DNA of 64,000 nt from Entophlyctis helioformis (lineage: Eukaryota > Chytridiomycota > Chytridiomycetes > Chytridiales > Chytriomycetaceae), in NCBI GenBank assembly GCA_025526915.1, contig JAHLKH010000030.1, forward strand, positions 1 through 64,000, read 5' to 3'. The notes under the pieces were generated by a model. It saw only the letters and a program-made list of their open reading frames with translations, was not told the DNA's origin and searched no databases. Both the position numbers and the translations under genes were made by a program. Below are positions 1 through 10,523 of the stretch, piece after piece; the stretch's first letter is position 1; each line of letters begins with the position of its first letter.

Positions 1-68
1 TGGCCGCCATGCTGCTTGATCGCCTGCTGATTGCACTGGATGGCATGGCATGACATGGCATTCCACAG

Positions 69-890
69 AAGGTCAAGGCCAAGCGGTTCACCAAGCGCAG
101 CAACAGCATGTCAATTCGCGGAAACGCTCTTGAGGGCATCATGAATCTGGCAGGCTCGACCACTGGAGAGCGCGCATCTGCTGCGTCTCAAGGCCGCTGT
201 GACAGCCAACAGAGAAGGACATTCCCGTTGTGTGGGCATTTGGCATCGACTTTACAGGCCAAGGTGGTCGGCACGCTGTGTTTGAGAGTTTCTCATCAGG
301 CATCTGCGGTCGTCTGGATATGCCTATGTGCGTCTGATGCCACGCTGTCCATCCATCCGTCCATCTGTGCACCAACTGACCCACACACACACACACAGAT
401 CTACCGCTGCAACGAGAACCTGACCAGCCAGATGTGCCCGCAGTGCAAGCAGCGGATCCCATATAAGAACCGCACCAACCTGCGACGCTACGAGTGCATA
501 CCATGCACGACCGTCTACCACCGCGATGTGCTTGGAGCCACCAACATCGGGATGGTCGCCCTGTGGCATCTGCTCTTTGGACACCGGCCGCTCTACTTGA
601 CGCACACCAAAGCCGACAGCAATCCAGCCACGACAGAGTACCTTGCAGACATCGAGGCAATGCATCTATTCATCCAGGATGTGCACGAAATGCTCCGCCT
701 GTTGTCCCACAGCCTCAAACGCGGAAACACTTCAAGTCGCATGTGGCCTCATGGGACCAGATCAGCCTGCCGTCCTGTGGCGTTCAAGACACGGTCCATC
801 CGTCGTCCAGCAGCGACCACATGCAGACAGCCTGCCCTCAAGTCACTTGACCTGCATCCACACAGTGACTTGTTTGACTACCAACTTTGA
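69..890 (+). pseudogene. Fanzor (TnpB-like RuvC nuclease), 3' part, copy 1
   Basis: This is the C-terminal part of a Fanzor RNA-guided nuclease whose 5' part lies outside the window. Bases 1-68 are the end of an intron (acceptor CCACAG); the exon then matches the second copy at 36.9-37.7 kb. An intron runs from about 324 to the CACAG before 400. The last exon carries the RuvC-II region (NENLTSQMCPQC), a CPQC...YECIPC zinc ribbon and RuvC-III (HRDVLGATNI). Against copy 2 it lacks single bases near 205, 288 and 679, which break the frame, so as assembled it is a decayed or mis-sequenced copy. The stop is TGA at 888-890. Family identity is clear from the RuvC/zinc ribbon order; activity is doubtful. 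Confidence 0.8.
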
Positions 891-1095
891 ATCGGGGGCA
901 CCTCCCGATCGACCTAACGGGTCACTTTTTCTAACGATAAAGGTGAGACCCTCGTTGGATGTGCCTCGCCCGCTGTCGTCGCATGCTCGTTGCTGACTCG
1001 AACCTTCCATCGTGTGATATGCTTGCTTCATTCGACGCCTCTTGCGACGAATTTAATTGCAAAATCCTTGGTAATTGTATCTTTATCGGGCCCAA
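891..1095 (+). ncRNA. Candidate Fanzor guide RNA scaffold / element right end, copy 1
   Basis: About 205 bp directly after the Fanzor stop are nearly identical to the segment after the stop of copy 2 (36694-36899, minus strand), although they are not coding. The segment starts with an inverted repeat (ATCGGGG, loop CAC, CTCCCGAT) and similarity ends sharply at TTTATCGGGCCCAA. In characterised Fanzor and TnpB elements the guide RNA overlaps the 3' end of the element and its guide is read from the flank beyond that end, so this is the expected place. Calling it an RNA is inference; conservation and the common endpoint are seen. Confidence 0.5.
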
Positions 1096-2199
1096 TAAAG
1101 GAAACGCGTTGGAAGTGGCCGGCCTAGTGGTAGCCATCGTCATCGTCCTGCTCGACAAAGGCGCCCCACTTGGAGGCTGCTGCTGCTGCAGTCGTGCGTT
1201 GATCGCCTGCGTCTTGGGCTGCAATCGCTGCTGGTGTGCACGCCGTGTCTCGGCTGGCGTCGCCCACTCCGGGCTGTGCCGTGCTGCCAGTGTTTCCCGG
1301 TGCGCTGCTGGTGCATCTGGATACACTCGGCCATCCTGATGCTCCTGGCCGGCATGGCGCTTTGGCTGTCGCAGCTGCGTGGCATGTGCGTTGCTGTGCC
1401 GCGTTGCTCGCTTGGCTGGCTGGCGGCCGGTCGCTCTGCGGGACGAGGATGCGTCTGGGATCACCCACGAGACGTGCTGCTCGATCTCGCACGGGTCGTC
1501 GCTGCCATGTGCGTCTGCCTCGCCAGCGCGGCTGTCGTCCTGCTCCTCGGGCTCGACAAACAGGCTCCAGTCTGTCCGGGGATGCCGTGGTGCTGGCTGT
1601 GCGTGGCTCGCCGGCTGCTGGAGCGATCGAGCCTTGGAGAAGATGGGGGCGCGATGGCCAGGCGGCAGCGGAGGCTGGATGTCTGCGTCCGCTGTTTGTG
1701 CTGCTTGAGATGCCTCTGATGCCTGTGGTGCCTCAGCTGCTTGTGCTGCAGCCGCACTCACGGCCGTGTGGATCAGGACGGCCGCGGCCTGGTCGCGCTC
1801 GGCAGCCTGCATGGAGATCTGCTGCACGGCGGCTCTGCACTCTGCGGCGCTGTGCGACTCGAACAGGACCTGCCGCGCACGGGACGGTGAGTTGCAGTGC
1901 ACACACGCGGGTAAGGCGAGTAAGGCGAGTAAGGCGAGTAAGGCGAGTAAGGCGGGCGGGACCCACGCGCATGAGCGACTGCGTCTGGTTGCAGACCCGG
2001 CAAGTCCACTTGGCCGACTTCTTGGCCTGCAGCAGGGGGCGGGCGTAAGTGTGCGTGTGTGTGAGCGTGGGCTTGTTGGCGGGCTTGTAGGCTGGATGGC
2101 TTATAGGCAGGCAGGCAGCACACCACAGCAGCGGGCACCGACCTGCTGCACCTGCGGCAAGCGGCACTGGCAGCAGCGGACAGCCACAAAGCCCGGCAT
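931..2199 (-). CDS. MRNIP-like protein (MRN complex-interacting protein family)
   Basis: Three exons: 2143-2199, 1967-2026 and 931-1869. Exon 1 encodes MPGFVAVRCCQCRLPQVQQ and exon 2 AKKSAKWTCRVCNQTQSLMR, together the N-terminal CxxC...CxxC zinc motif and the KKSxKWTC block of animal MRNIP/UPF0544 proteins, which bind the MRE11-RAD50-NBS1 complex. Exon 3 has the following AECRxxVQ helix and a WSLFVEPEEQ stretch resembling the second conserved short block, then low-complexity Q/A/R-rich sequence. The last ~55 codons (below about 1095) are read from Fanzor right-end DNA, so the native C-terminus was replaced when the element landed here. Intron 2 holds a 9-bp tandem repeat. Confidence 0.75.
1911..1954. 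repeat. 9-bp tandem repeat, about 5 units
   Basis: Unit GTAAGGCGA repeated about five times inside intron 2 of the MRNIP-like gene. A simple minisatellite; no function visible. Confidence 0.85.
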
Positions 2200-3067
2200 G
2201 CGCGACGTTCGGACAAGATTGGGCGACGCTGCGCTGCGGCTCTTGAACGGCCTGTGTGCGTGTGTCTATGTAAGTGTGTGGGTCTGCGTCTATGTCTGCG
2301 AGCGATCGCTGCCCAAGGCCACGATGCCCACAGCCAAGCGAACCCACGAGCCTGAAACACAAGTGTTGCTCTTACCCAAACGCAGCGAAAGTGTAAGTGC
2401 AAAGTCGCTGGTGATGCTACAGACGCACAGACGCACAGCCGCACAGACAGACACACACATGGACAGCCGCTGCCAACGGAGGCACGCACGCAAGGCAGGC
2501 AGCCGTGCGACACTCGCCTTTCCCGCAGACGCCTGCAAGTGTCCGCCGTGCCGTGCCGAGCAGCCAGCCATCAGCCAGCCAGCCAGCAGCCAGCCAGCCA
2601 GCAGCGGCTGTTCCAGAATGACGTCGCCGCCGTTTCGGCCTGGTGACGACACCATCAACCACCACCAGCACCAGCCAGCCAGCCAGCCAGCCATCAACGT
2701 GCGTACTGACCGGCCCGCTCTTTGCTCTGCCGCCTTTCTGCTGCTCTTTCCCGCATTCCTGTCTTCTCGACGCCTGCTCGACGCCTGCTCCTGGACATCT
2801 CGGCCCTTGCCTCGGTACGTCGGCTCGCATGCCCTTGCGCTTGTTGCCTGCCTGCTTGCTTGGCTGCCCGCACATGCGGCTGCTGCCCTGCAACTGCCCT
2901 GGCGGCGGCCCCCGCCTCTCCCGATCGGCATGCTGACATTCCACCCTTGCATGCCTTTCCATCCGACTTGCCTTCCGACTCTGGTCTCGCTCGCAGCCAC
3001 CACTCAATCTCGACACACAACCTGACAGAATGTCTTCCCTTCCCCTGCAGACCAGCGCCAGCACCCG
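2200..3067. other. Divergent promoter region, no gene seen
   Basis: Spacer between the divergent MRNIP-like (-) and CHY/RING (+) genes. It contains CA-rich runs around 2440-2460, CCAG-type tetranucleotide tracts near 2570-2605 and 2672-2692, and pyrimidine-rich stretches with short spurious ORFs on both strands. I see no RNA gene or conserved coding sequence. Confidence 0.5.
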
Positions 3068-5123
3068 ATGGATCAGTCGGTCGCTTCATCGTCCCACTCC
3101 CAGTCCCAGTCGCGCGGACAGCAGGCCGTCTCGCAGAGCCACAACCAAAACCGGATGGCTTTTGAGCGCTTCACGGACGGCCAGGCCCCGCTTCTTGAGG
3201 AAGAGGGCGACGAGGACGTGATGGACGTTGACGGCGAATATGACGACGCCTCGGAAGGCAGCGAGGACTACGAGGACTACGACGACGACGAGGACGACGA
3301 CGGTTTTGAGGAAGAGGAGTGCGATCACAACCATAACCACAACCACCAGCACAACCACCAGCACCACGATCATGCCCACGCACATGGCCACACTCATGCT
3401 CACGACCATGGGCACCAGCACGGCCAGCAGCAGATGCAGCAGATGCAGCAGACCCAACCCCCTGCCGATCCGCAAGAGGCCATCGTGCAGAGCCAGGCCG
3501 AGCTTCGCAAGCGCATCATGGTCATCCAGCAGAACGCGCTCCTGACTCCTGCTGAAAAGGCGCGGCAGATCCAGGTAGGTTCTCTTGCATCCTCGTTCGT
3601 TTGTTAGTCCCGCCTCATGTCTCGCGTCTCTCTCTCTGACATCGACGGTGTTATTGTCCGTCGGCGATTTTCTGCGTGTTCAGGACCTCATGTCGAGCGG
3701 CTGGACAACGAAGCAAAAGCTGCAGACGAACCGCTCGGCGCTCGCGTCAAACAAGTTGGAGGACAGAGTGGACAATGCCAACATGCTCTCTGAAGAAGAC
3801 ATGGCTCCATCTTGGCATGTACGTTTGATCATCCTCATCCTCTCTTGTCTTTTCTGCATGCATGATACTGACGAGCCCTTCTGCGTGTCGTTTGCCGCCC
3901 AACAGAACCGCGAGGCTGGCATTCTCGGTTGCAAGCACTACCAGCGTGCTGCCAAGCTCCAGGGACACTGCTGTGGCCGCTGGTTTACCTGCCGCTTCTG
4001 CCACGACGAGGTTTCTGACCATAACATTGTCCGGTAAGCCGCCCGCTCGCGTTGCTCTGCTTCACGCCTGTTCTTCTGCGACGCGTCTCGGGGGTTTTCT
4101 GTTCTGCCTTGTCCGACGCGTCGCGAGATTGCCTAAATATGCCCAAATCGAGAAACGCGCATCTAATCAACGTCCCATCTTTTCGGATCACCTCATGGAT
4201 CTCGGAACTTTCTTGCCGCGTGCCTCATCGCGTCTCAACTCCACCGCGCGGTCCATGCGTTGCCTGTGTGCAGCAACCTCACCACAACCATGATGTGCAT
4301 GTTCTGCAACACCGTCCAGCCCGCTGGCCAGGTCTGCGCAAACGCGTCCTGCGGCAAAAAGGTTGCGCGTTACTACTGCGGCGAGTGCAAGCTCTGGGAT
4401 GACGACCACAAGAAGAACATCTACCACTGCAACGACTGTGGCATCTGCCGCATCGGCAAGGGGCTTGGCCAGGACTACTTCCACTGCAAAAGTGCAACGT
4501 GTGCATGGCCATCAGTCTGCAGGGGCCGCCACAAGTGCATCGAGCGCAACCTCGAGTCCGACTGCCCCATCTGCGGCGAGTACATGTTTACGTCGACCAC
4601 CACCGTCATCTTCATGCCCTGCGGCCACTGCATCCACTACAAGTGCCACCAAGAGTACATCCAGACGTCGTACCAGTGCCCGACCTGCTTCAAGTCGCTG
4701 GCCAACATGACCGAGTACTTCCAGCGCATCGATGCCATGCTCGCCCAGCACGAGATGCCGCCCGAGTACAGCAACACCCACAGCCACGTCTACTGCAACG
4801 ATTGCGAAAAGAAATCCAACGCCAAGTTCCACTTCCTCTACCACAAGTGCGGCCACTGCTCGGGCTACAACACCAAGGTGCTCCACACGTTTGAAATCAA
4901 GCCGGACGGAAAGCCAGTCATCACAAACTCGCCCGCCCTGCTCAATGCCGCTCTGCCGTCTGAACCGCCCATGCCGTACGGAGCTGGCTCTCCGTCCATC
5001 GGCCTGCTCGAGTTCCCGGCAGATGCCGCGACACGCTCCAGAAGCCTCAGCGGATCGTCCAACACTCTCGGCGGCCGCACTCGCCGTCCCTCTGCTGCCG
5101 GTGCGGCCTCCATGGACGAGTAA
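3068..5123 (+). CDS. CHY zinc-finger / RING-type E3 ubiquitin ligase, RCHY1 (Pirh2)-like
   Basis: Four exons: 3068-3574, 3684-3818, 3906-4033, 4274-5123. After an acidic stretch and an unusually His-rich region (HNHNHNHQHNHQHHDHAHAH, about residues 85-115) comes the CHY zinc finger (GCKHYQR...CCGRWFTCRFCHDE...DHNIVR), the CTCHY cysteine/histidine array, then a RING-H2 (CPICGEYM...CGHCIHYKCHQEYI...CPTC) and a C-terminal rubredoxin-like CNDCEKK...HKCGHC. The order matches RCHY1, which ubiquitinates substrates such as p53 in animals. Within the CTCHY part (4489-4525) the assembled frame gives CKSATCAWPSVCRGR where the family has CxxCxxCxxxxLxxR; a missing A and an extra G restore it. Start chosen as the first ATG ahead of the acidic block. 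Confidence 0.88.
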
Positions 5124-6149
5124 GCTGGTTGGCCCGACTGGCTTGGCTGCCCAACTAGAGCGTGCATTCGCAAATATTAATGTCCATGTCCCGGTCGCTG
5201 AGTCGCCTCCCTCCACTTTTGCCTCTGGTCCATCTGCCACTTTCTTTCCGAGATGTGCCTAGTTTTTACTACCTACTTTCTGTGTCCCTTTTCCCTTCTC
5301 CTTCTGGCCCGATGATGATGACGGTGTTGTTGTTGTTGATGATGACGGCATTTGATGAATGAACTTCTTGTAGTGTTACAAGTAGGCATTCGACGCCACT
5401 CGAGCCAGACCGATGCGATCTTCTGGTCGCTGTGCCGGATCAACCCATGTGCAATCTCAGGCAGCGTCTCGCCGATGCTGGCTCGTGCATGCGGCGCGCG
5501 TGCAGTGTATCTATAGCAATCCAGTATACGTTTGGCATTTACAGTCGTGTTTGGTCAAGTTTTTCTTCACGTCTTGTTGTGCGTTTCGCGTCGTCAGCCG
5601 TCTGCATCAGCCCGGCTGGATTGTTGAGCGTCAGAAAGAACCACCCTACGGCCAGTGAGTGGCATGGCAATGCAGCTGTCGGGATCTATGACGAGATCCT
5701 GCTGCAACCAGGTCGGACGCCTGGCACAACATCACACTCACACTCACACATGCGCATGCACGCTCTTGACAGACAGCATCTCTCGCACAATCACGCCCGG
5801 TCGCCTCGCACCTGCACATTGTGCGACACACATTGCCAGCACCAATTGGAGCAGCAGCCAGCAACATCAACAAACCCATCACCATTCTGCCTATCCCAGC
5901 CGCTACCTAACCGCTGCCAGCCGCCGCTTAACATGGGGCTCGATCATCAGTCCTCCTCCCATAAGCGCTATGCGTCCACATCCGAATTGTCGTCCAGCCA
6001 GCATCTGCGTGCCCATGTGTCACAGCCTCATCTGGGCCCGTCGGTATGCCAGCCTTCCTTGTCTGAACCGCCATCAAATCAATGGGATCGCACACTGCGA
6101 ATCTGAGAGCCATGTGCTTCTCTGCCCATGCTTGCAACGGCCGTCTGGC
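5124..6149. other. Intergenic, no gene seen
   Basis: 3' flank of the RING gene and 5' flank of the RasGAP gene. There is a GATGATGATG/TTG simple tract near 5311-5357 and CA-rich sequence near 5730-5750. Open frames here are low-complexity and lack homology I recognise; part may be 5' UTR with an upstream intron of the RasGAP gene. Confidence 0.5.
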
Positions 6150-9100
6150 ATGTATCCGTTCCACATGCTGACGCAACTCTCTACCATGACTGCTGGTCGC
6201 AAGCTGACCGTGTATGACCACCGCATCATCGAGCTGCTGCTGTCGGACGACTGCGCGCTGCTCGAGATTGTCTGCCAGAGCACGTTTGTGGGCGACACAG
6301 CCGCAGTCGTTTCAAAGGGCGTCATGACGCTGCTCAAGTACCGCAACCCAAACCTTGCCGAAGAGTTTCTGAAGCGCATCTTCCGATCGCGCGCGTTCGA
6401 GTACAGTGAGTCGTCCATGCCGCTGTTGGTGTTGTGCAGTCTGCAACGCACTCACAGGCTTGCATGCCGGCTGTGCTTGGTCCGCTGGCCAGTTTCCAAG
6501 AGCCGCGATCTGAGCGACATCATCCGCGACAACTCCATGGCAACGATGCTGCTCAATGCGTTTGCAAAGTCGGAGGGGTACGGCTTCCTCAGCATCTCAC
6601 TGACCGCACCGCTCAATGGTATCTTTGCGCATCTCGACTCGTGCGAGATTGATCCGTCCAAGTTGCGGATGCGCATGCCTGGCACGGCTGAAAGCGACAC
6701 GCCAAACTCGTTTGGCGTCCCCAACAAACCTGGCCAGACGACTACGACTGGGTCTGGCGTTGCATTGTCAATGACGCCGTTGAGTATGGCGTCGGCGGGC
6801 GTGTCTGGGAGCGTTGTACTGCAGTCTCCCGTTCGCCGACATCTCCGACTGTAAAGTCTGTCGCGTCCCTTCCAACAGTAGCAGCAGTAGCAGCAGCATC
6901 AAGCACGCCTTTGTCCCCAGTCTCGCCAACATCAACAACAGGCATTCCACTCCCAGCTGGATCGCCAGGATCAGCAGCAGCAACAACAGCGACGCCAGAT
7001 GCTTCTCCCCAGAGCATGTCTCCAACCACAGAGGAGATTGTGATGGCCAACCGGCACAACCTCCAACTAGCGTGCACGCGTCTCTTTACGCACATCTTTG
7101 AAAACCGTCGCCGCATGCCTGCGAGTCTTCGGCGCATGTGCCGGTTTCTCTTGACCACCGTCAACGAAATGGCCGAGCTCTCGCCGCCCGAACTCGCCGA
7201 ACGGTTCCAGCTGCAGATCACACATGGTCATCCGTCGTTTGTCAAGCGCGGCGACACAGTCGCACGAGCAAGCCAGTCTCTTGCGTCTGGCAGTGCAACT
7301 GCATCCACAGCCGGCAGTGCCATGGGGCTTGCGCAGTCCTCCATTTCCATGTCGTTCAGCAGTGTGGGGATCAGCGGCGGCGCGAGCTCGGCCAATATCG
7401 CCGGTGGACCAGGCATGGCCAGTGCCGGAGGCAGCACAAGCTTCCAGGGGCAAGGCGGCATGCCGAGCGTGTCTTCCACGCCGCTTGGTCAGTCGCCTGT
7501 TGGATCCAACTCCAACATTGGCCGCCGCGTCAACTCGGGCGTGTTGCGTCCAGGTAGCACCAGCCAGGAGGCCCTTGACCAGCCGACATCGCCACCTCAG
7601 CAGCATGCACAATCCTCCCAACAGCAACAGCAGCAACAGCAGCAGCAAGGCGGAAACTCTGCATTCAACGCGCCTCGCAAGCTGATCCGCATGCTGTCGT
7701 TCAAGAAAAAGAACCGTGTCGGAGCCAATTCGAGCACGGGCACCGTCAAGGAAGAGTCGGGCAGCAACGCCAGCATCAATAGTGCTGTGGCAACCGGCAG
7801 AGAGAGCGGATCCGTCGACGGCCATATCCAGGGCCACACACGCGAATCAAGCGCGCCAGTGCATTCGTCGCTGCGGCATTCAGACAACACACACGACGGC
7901 CCAATATCGCCAACGGGCATTCCAGACCGACCGCAGTCAGGCAACAGCCACTCACAGTCGCAGGAACATCATCATGGACATGCGCACCATGCGCACCATC
8001 ACAATGGCGCCAATGCAGGCTCCATAGGCACCAAATCCCGTGCACACCATCGCCGCATGTCCGCCTCGCCTTCCTCTGAATCGTCGTCCTCCAAGCACGC
8101 CGACACGACACAACCGTCGTCTGGCGCGTCGCCCGGAGCCCATGCGTCAGGGCTATCCTCATCCGCCACATTCACATCGCCGCTCAATGCCTATGCACAA
8201 AGCCCGCTGGGGTCTCATGGCGGGCTGGGCCACGCCGCCGCCGGCCCCGTCGATGCGGCGGGTGGTGCCGGCGTGCCAGCCGACGACCCGCCACCTGCGA
8301 TTGTTGTTGACGAGCCGTCCAGGTCCACCGACTCGCTCACTCACCGGCCCGTGATTCGCGACCTCCAGAGTCTCGGCTCGCTGCCTGTCCGCCGCGGTGT
8401 CCTGCAAGGATCGGCCGAGAGCGAGGGGCTGGTGGCCAGCTCGACCGCCGCCTCCATGACATCGACGACGTACTTGGCCAGTCGGACGTCTGGAACGATG
8501 CGGCTGGCGAGCGGTGGGTCGACTGCTCTGGCTGCCCCCGTGTCGCCGTCTGCGTTGACAGCAACGTCGGGCTTGCTCGGACCGGGCAAATCCAACACCT
8601 CTGTGTCGAGCGGCGCAACGTCCACATCCATGTCGCCCATGAGTGGCAGTGCGACTGGGTTGAGCACAGGCAGGCCATCCGTGGGCGGCAGTGGCTACAT
8701 GGTTTCGAGCCCCGTGCGGGTAAGTGGCTCCATGGCCGGATCGAGCAATCTGGGTATTGCAATCCCACCCTCGTCGTCGTCGTCCAGCAGCGGAAACACG
8801 CGGGACAGCCAGCTTCATGGCCAACGCGTCATCACGGTCGGCCGGATGCCTAACACAAGCAGAGCGCGTCGTGGGATCGTTCCTGTTCCTCCGCTTCTTT
8901 GTTCCTGGTAAGTCACAGTTGATGGCCTGCACCCAGGTACTGCACCGAGTTCACTCACGCCACGCGTATGGCCTCGACATGCACACAGCCATCACGTCGC
9001 CAGAAACAAGCTCGCTGCTTCTGTCTGATAAACTGACGCCGGCGCGTCGGAGGGGGCTGGTGCTCTGCGGAAAGCTGCTCACGGCGCTCTGCAACGACAT

Positions 9101-10353
9101 TGAGTTTGGCAACAAGGAAGACTATCTGATGTACTTTAACGACTACCTCAAAGGGTACCGCGACTCGATGAAAAACTATATCCACTTTGCGTCGTCTATG
9201 GAGGAGCTGAGCGTGAGTGACTGGTCTGCCTGCCTGTATGAATGCATGCATGCCTGGAGGGTCTGAGGAGTGGTCGGATGTACTGGCGCGATCGTACTGA
9301 CAAGTATACTGCTGGCAGTCGCCGCTGACAAGGGACGGGTTTGGCGGCCGGTCTGTGCGCGAGCCAGAAAGCCTGAGCCGGCAACCCACGTCCAAGGCCG
9401 CCATGACATACAATCCGTCTCTGGTGACTGCAGCTTTCACGGCTGCCACAGCAGCCATCTCGGAGCCGGTCGACACCGAGGGCGAGATTGTGCTGGACGA
9501 CACGCCGCAGCAACGAGCAGCAGAGTTGGACCGGCAAAGCACAATCATCAAGCCCAAGCAGAGCAAGCCGGTGCCGCCGTCAGAGAAGAACGCCAACGGA
9601 GAGCCGACGCCGTCACAAGCAGCCGATGTAGGGTCGTTGCTAGCACCGCCCGACCAAGATCCAGGACTGCCGCGCAAGCTGTCGTCTGTGCACAGAAAGA
9701 CGATTCTGTCGCAGTCTATGCCGGCCCTCACTGTCGAGACCCAACTTGACACGGCGGCCCCATGTGCACCACAAGACTGGCGGTCAACGGAATGGCGACC
9801 AGTCTGCACAAGCAGCCAACGCGTCGCCATCGTCGTCAGCATCAGGCAATGGTGGCGGCGGCGACGCAACAGCAGCATCAAATGGCAAACCCGAGTTTCC
9901 CAGCGTGCACGACATGGCCAGCCATTCCAAAGCGCTCTCGGCATCAGCAGGCCACCTCCAACACGACGCACGCGGCCATCACACGCGTCAGGCGGAGCCG
10001 GCGGCAGCAACAGCACCATCACAGGGGCCATGGGCACGCTAACCCGCCACGGCGACACAGGCGGCCCATCCACCACCACGTCGCCCATCCCGCCGTCCGT
10101 CGTCATCGCCGACCTCACTTCGCTCTTCCAGTGTCTCGTCAAGAGCATCGACAAGGTCGAGCGCGAGGTCGACGACCGTGTGCCGCAGTGGCCCGACGCC
10201 AAGCTGTCGCAGAGCGTGCTCGCCAACTTCAACGACCTCAAGGAGCTGCTCGAGCATGGGCCGTACTCGGAGACGGACAAGACCGGCGGGCATTCCAAGA
10301 AAAAGGCAACGTGGTGGTCGCGGATATTCAAGATCCGCGGGATTTTCAAATGA
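6150..10353 (+). CDS. Ras GTPase-activating protein with a ~510-residue insert in the GAP domain
   Basis: RasGAP proteins switch off Ras by supplying an arginine finger. Exons: 6150-6405, 6493-8719, 8865-8907, 8989-9212, 9319-10353. Landmarks in order: RDNSMATMLLNAF and LDSCEIDPSKL (start of the GAP domain), the helix NRHNLQLACTRLFTHIF...P.SLRRMCRFL, then FLFLRFFVP|AITSPE, the RasGAP signature split by an intron, and GKLLTALCNDIEFGNKEDY. Between the helix (about 7180) and the signature lie about 510 S/G/T/Q-rich residues including a poly-Q run. The C-terminus is basic (KKKATWWSRIFKIRGIFK), suited to membrane binding. Frame changes near 6835 and between 9750 and 10010 look like indel errors. 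Start uncertain among three nearby ATGs. Confidence 0.82.
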
Positions 10354-10523
10354 AGTCGGCTCGCCCACTCACTCACTCACTCGTGTCTGTCTGGTCGTCT
10401 GGCCTGTCGCCCTCTCTCTCGTCCTCTTTCTTTTTGCAGAAATGGAATACATATGGACATGCCATTGCTGAGCGTTGTTGGTTGTGTGACGGGATGTTGC
10501 GGCACGCACGCCATGTCATGCCA

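Noticed and set aside
1236..2048. Plus-strand frames over the MRNIP-like gene
   Set aside because: Composition follows the antisense of the MRNIP-like exon 3 and a tandem repeat; no homology.
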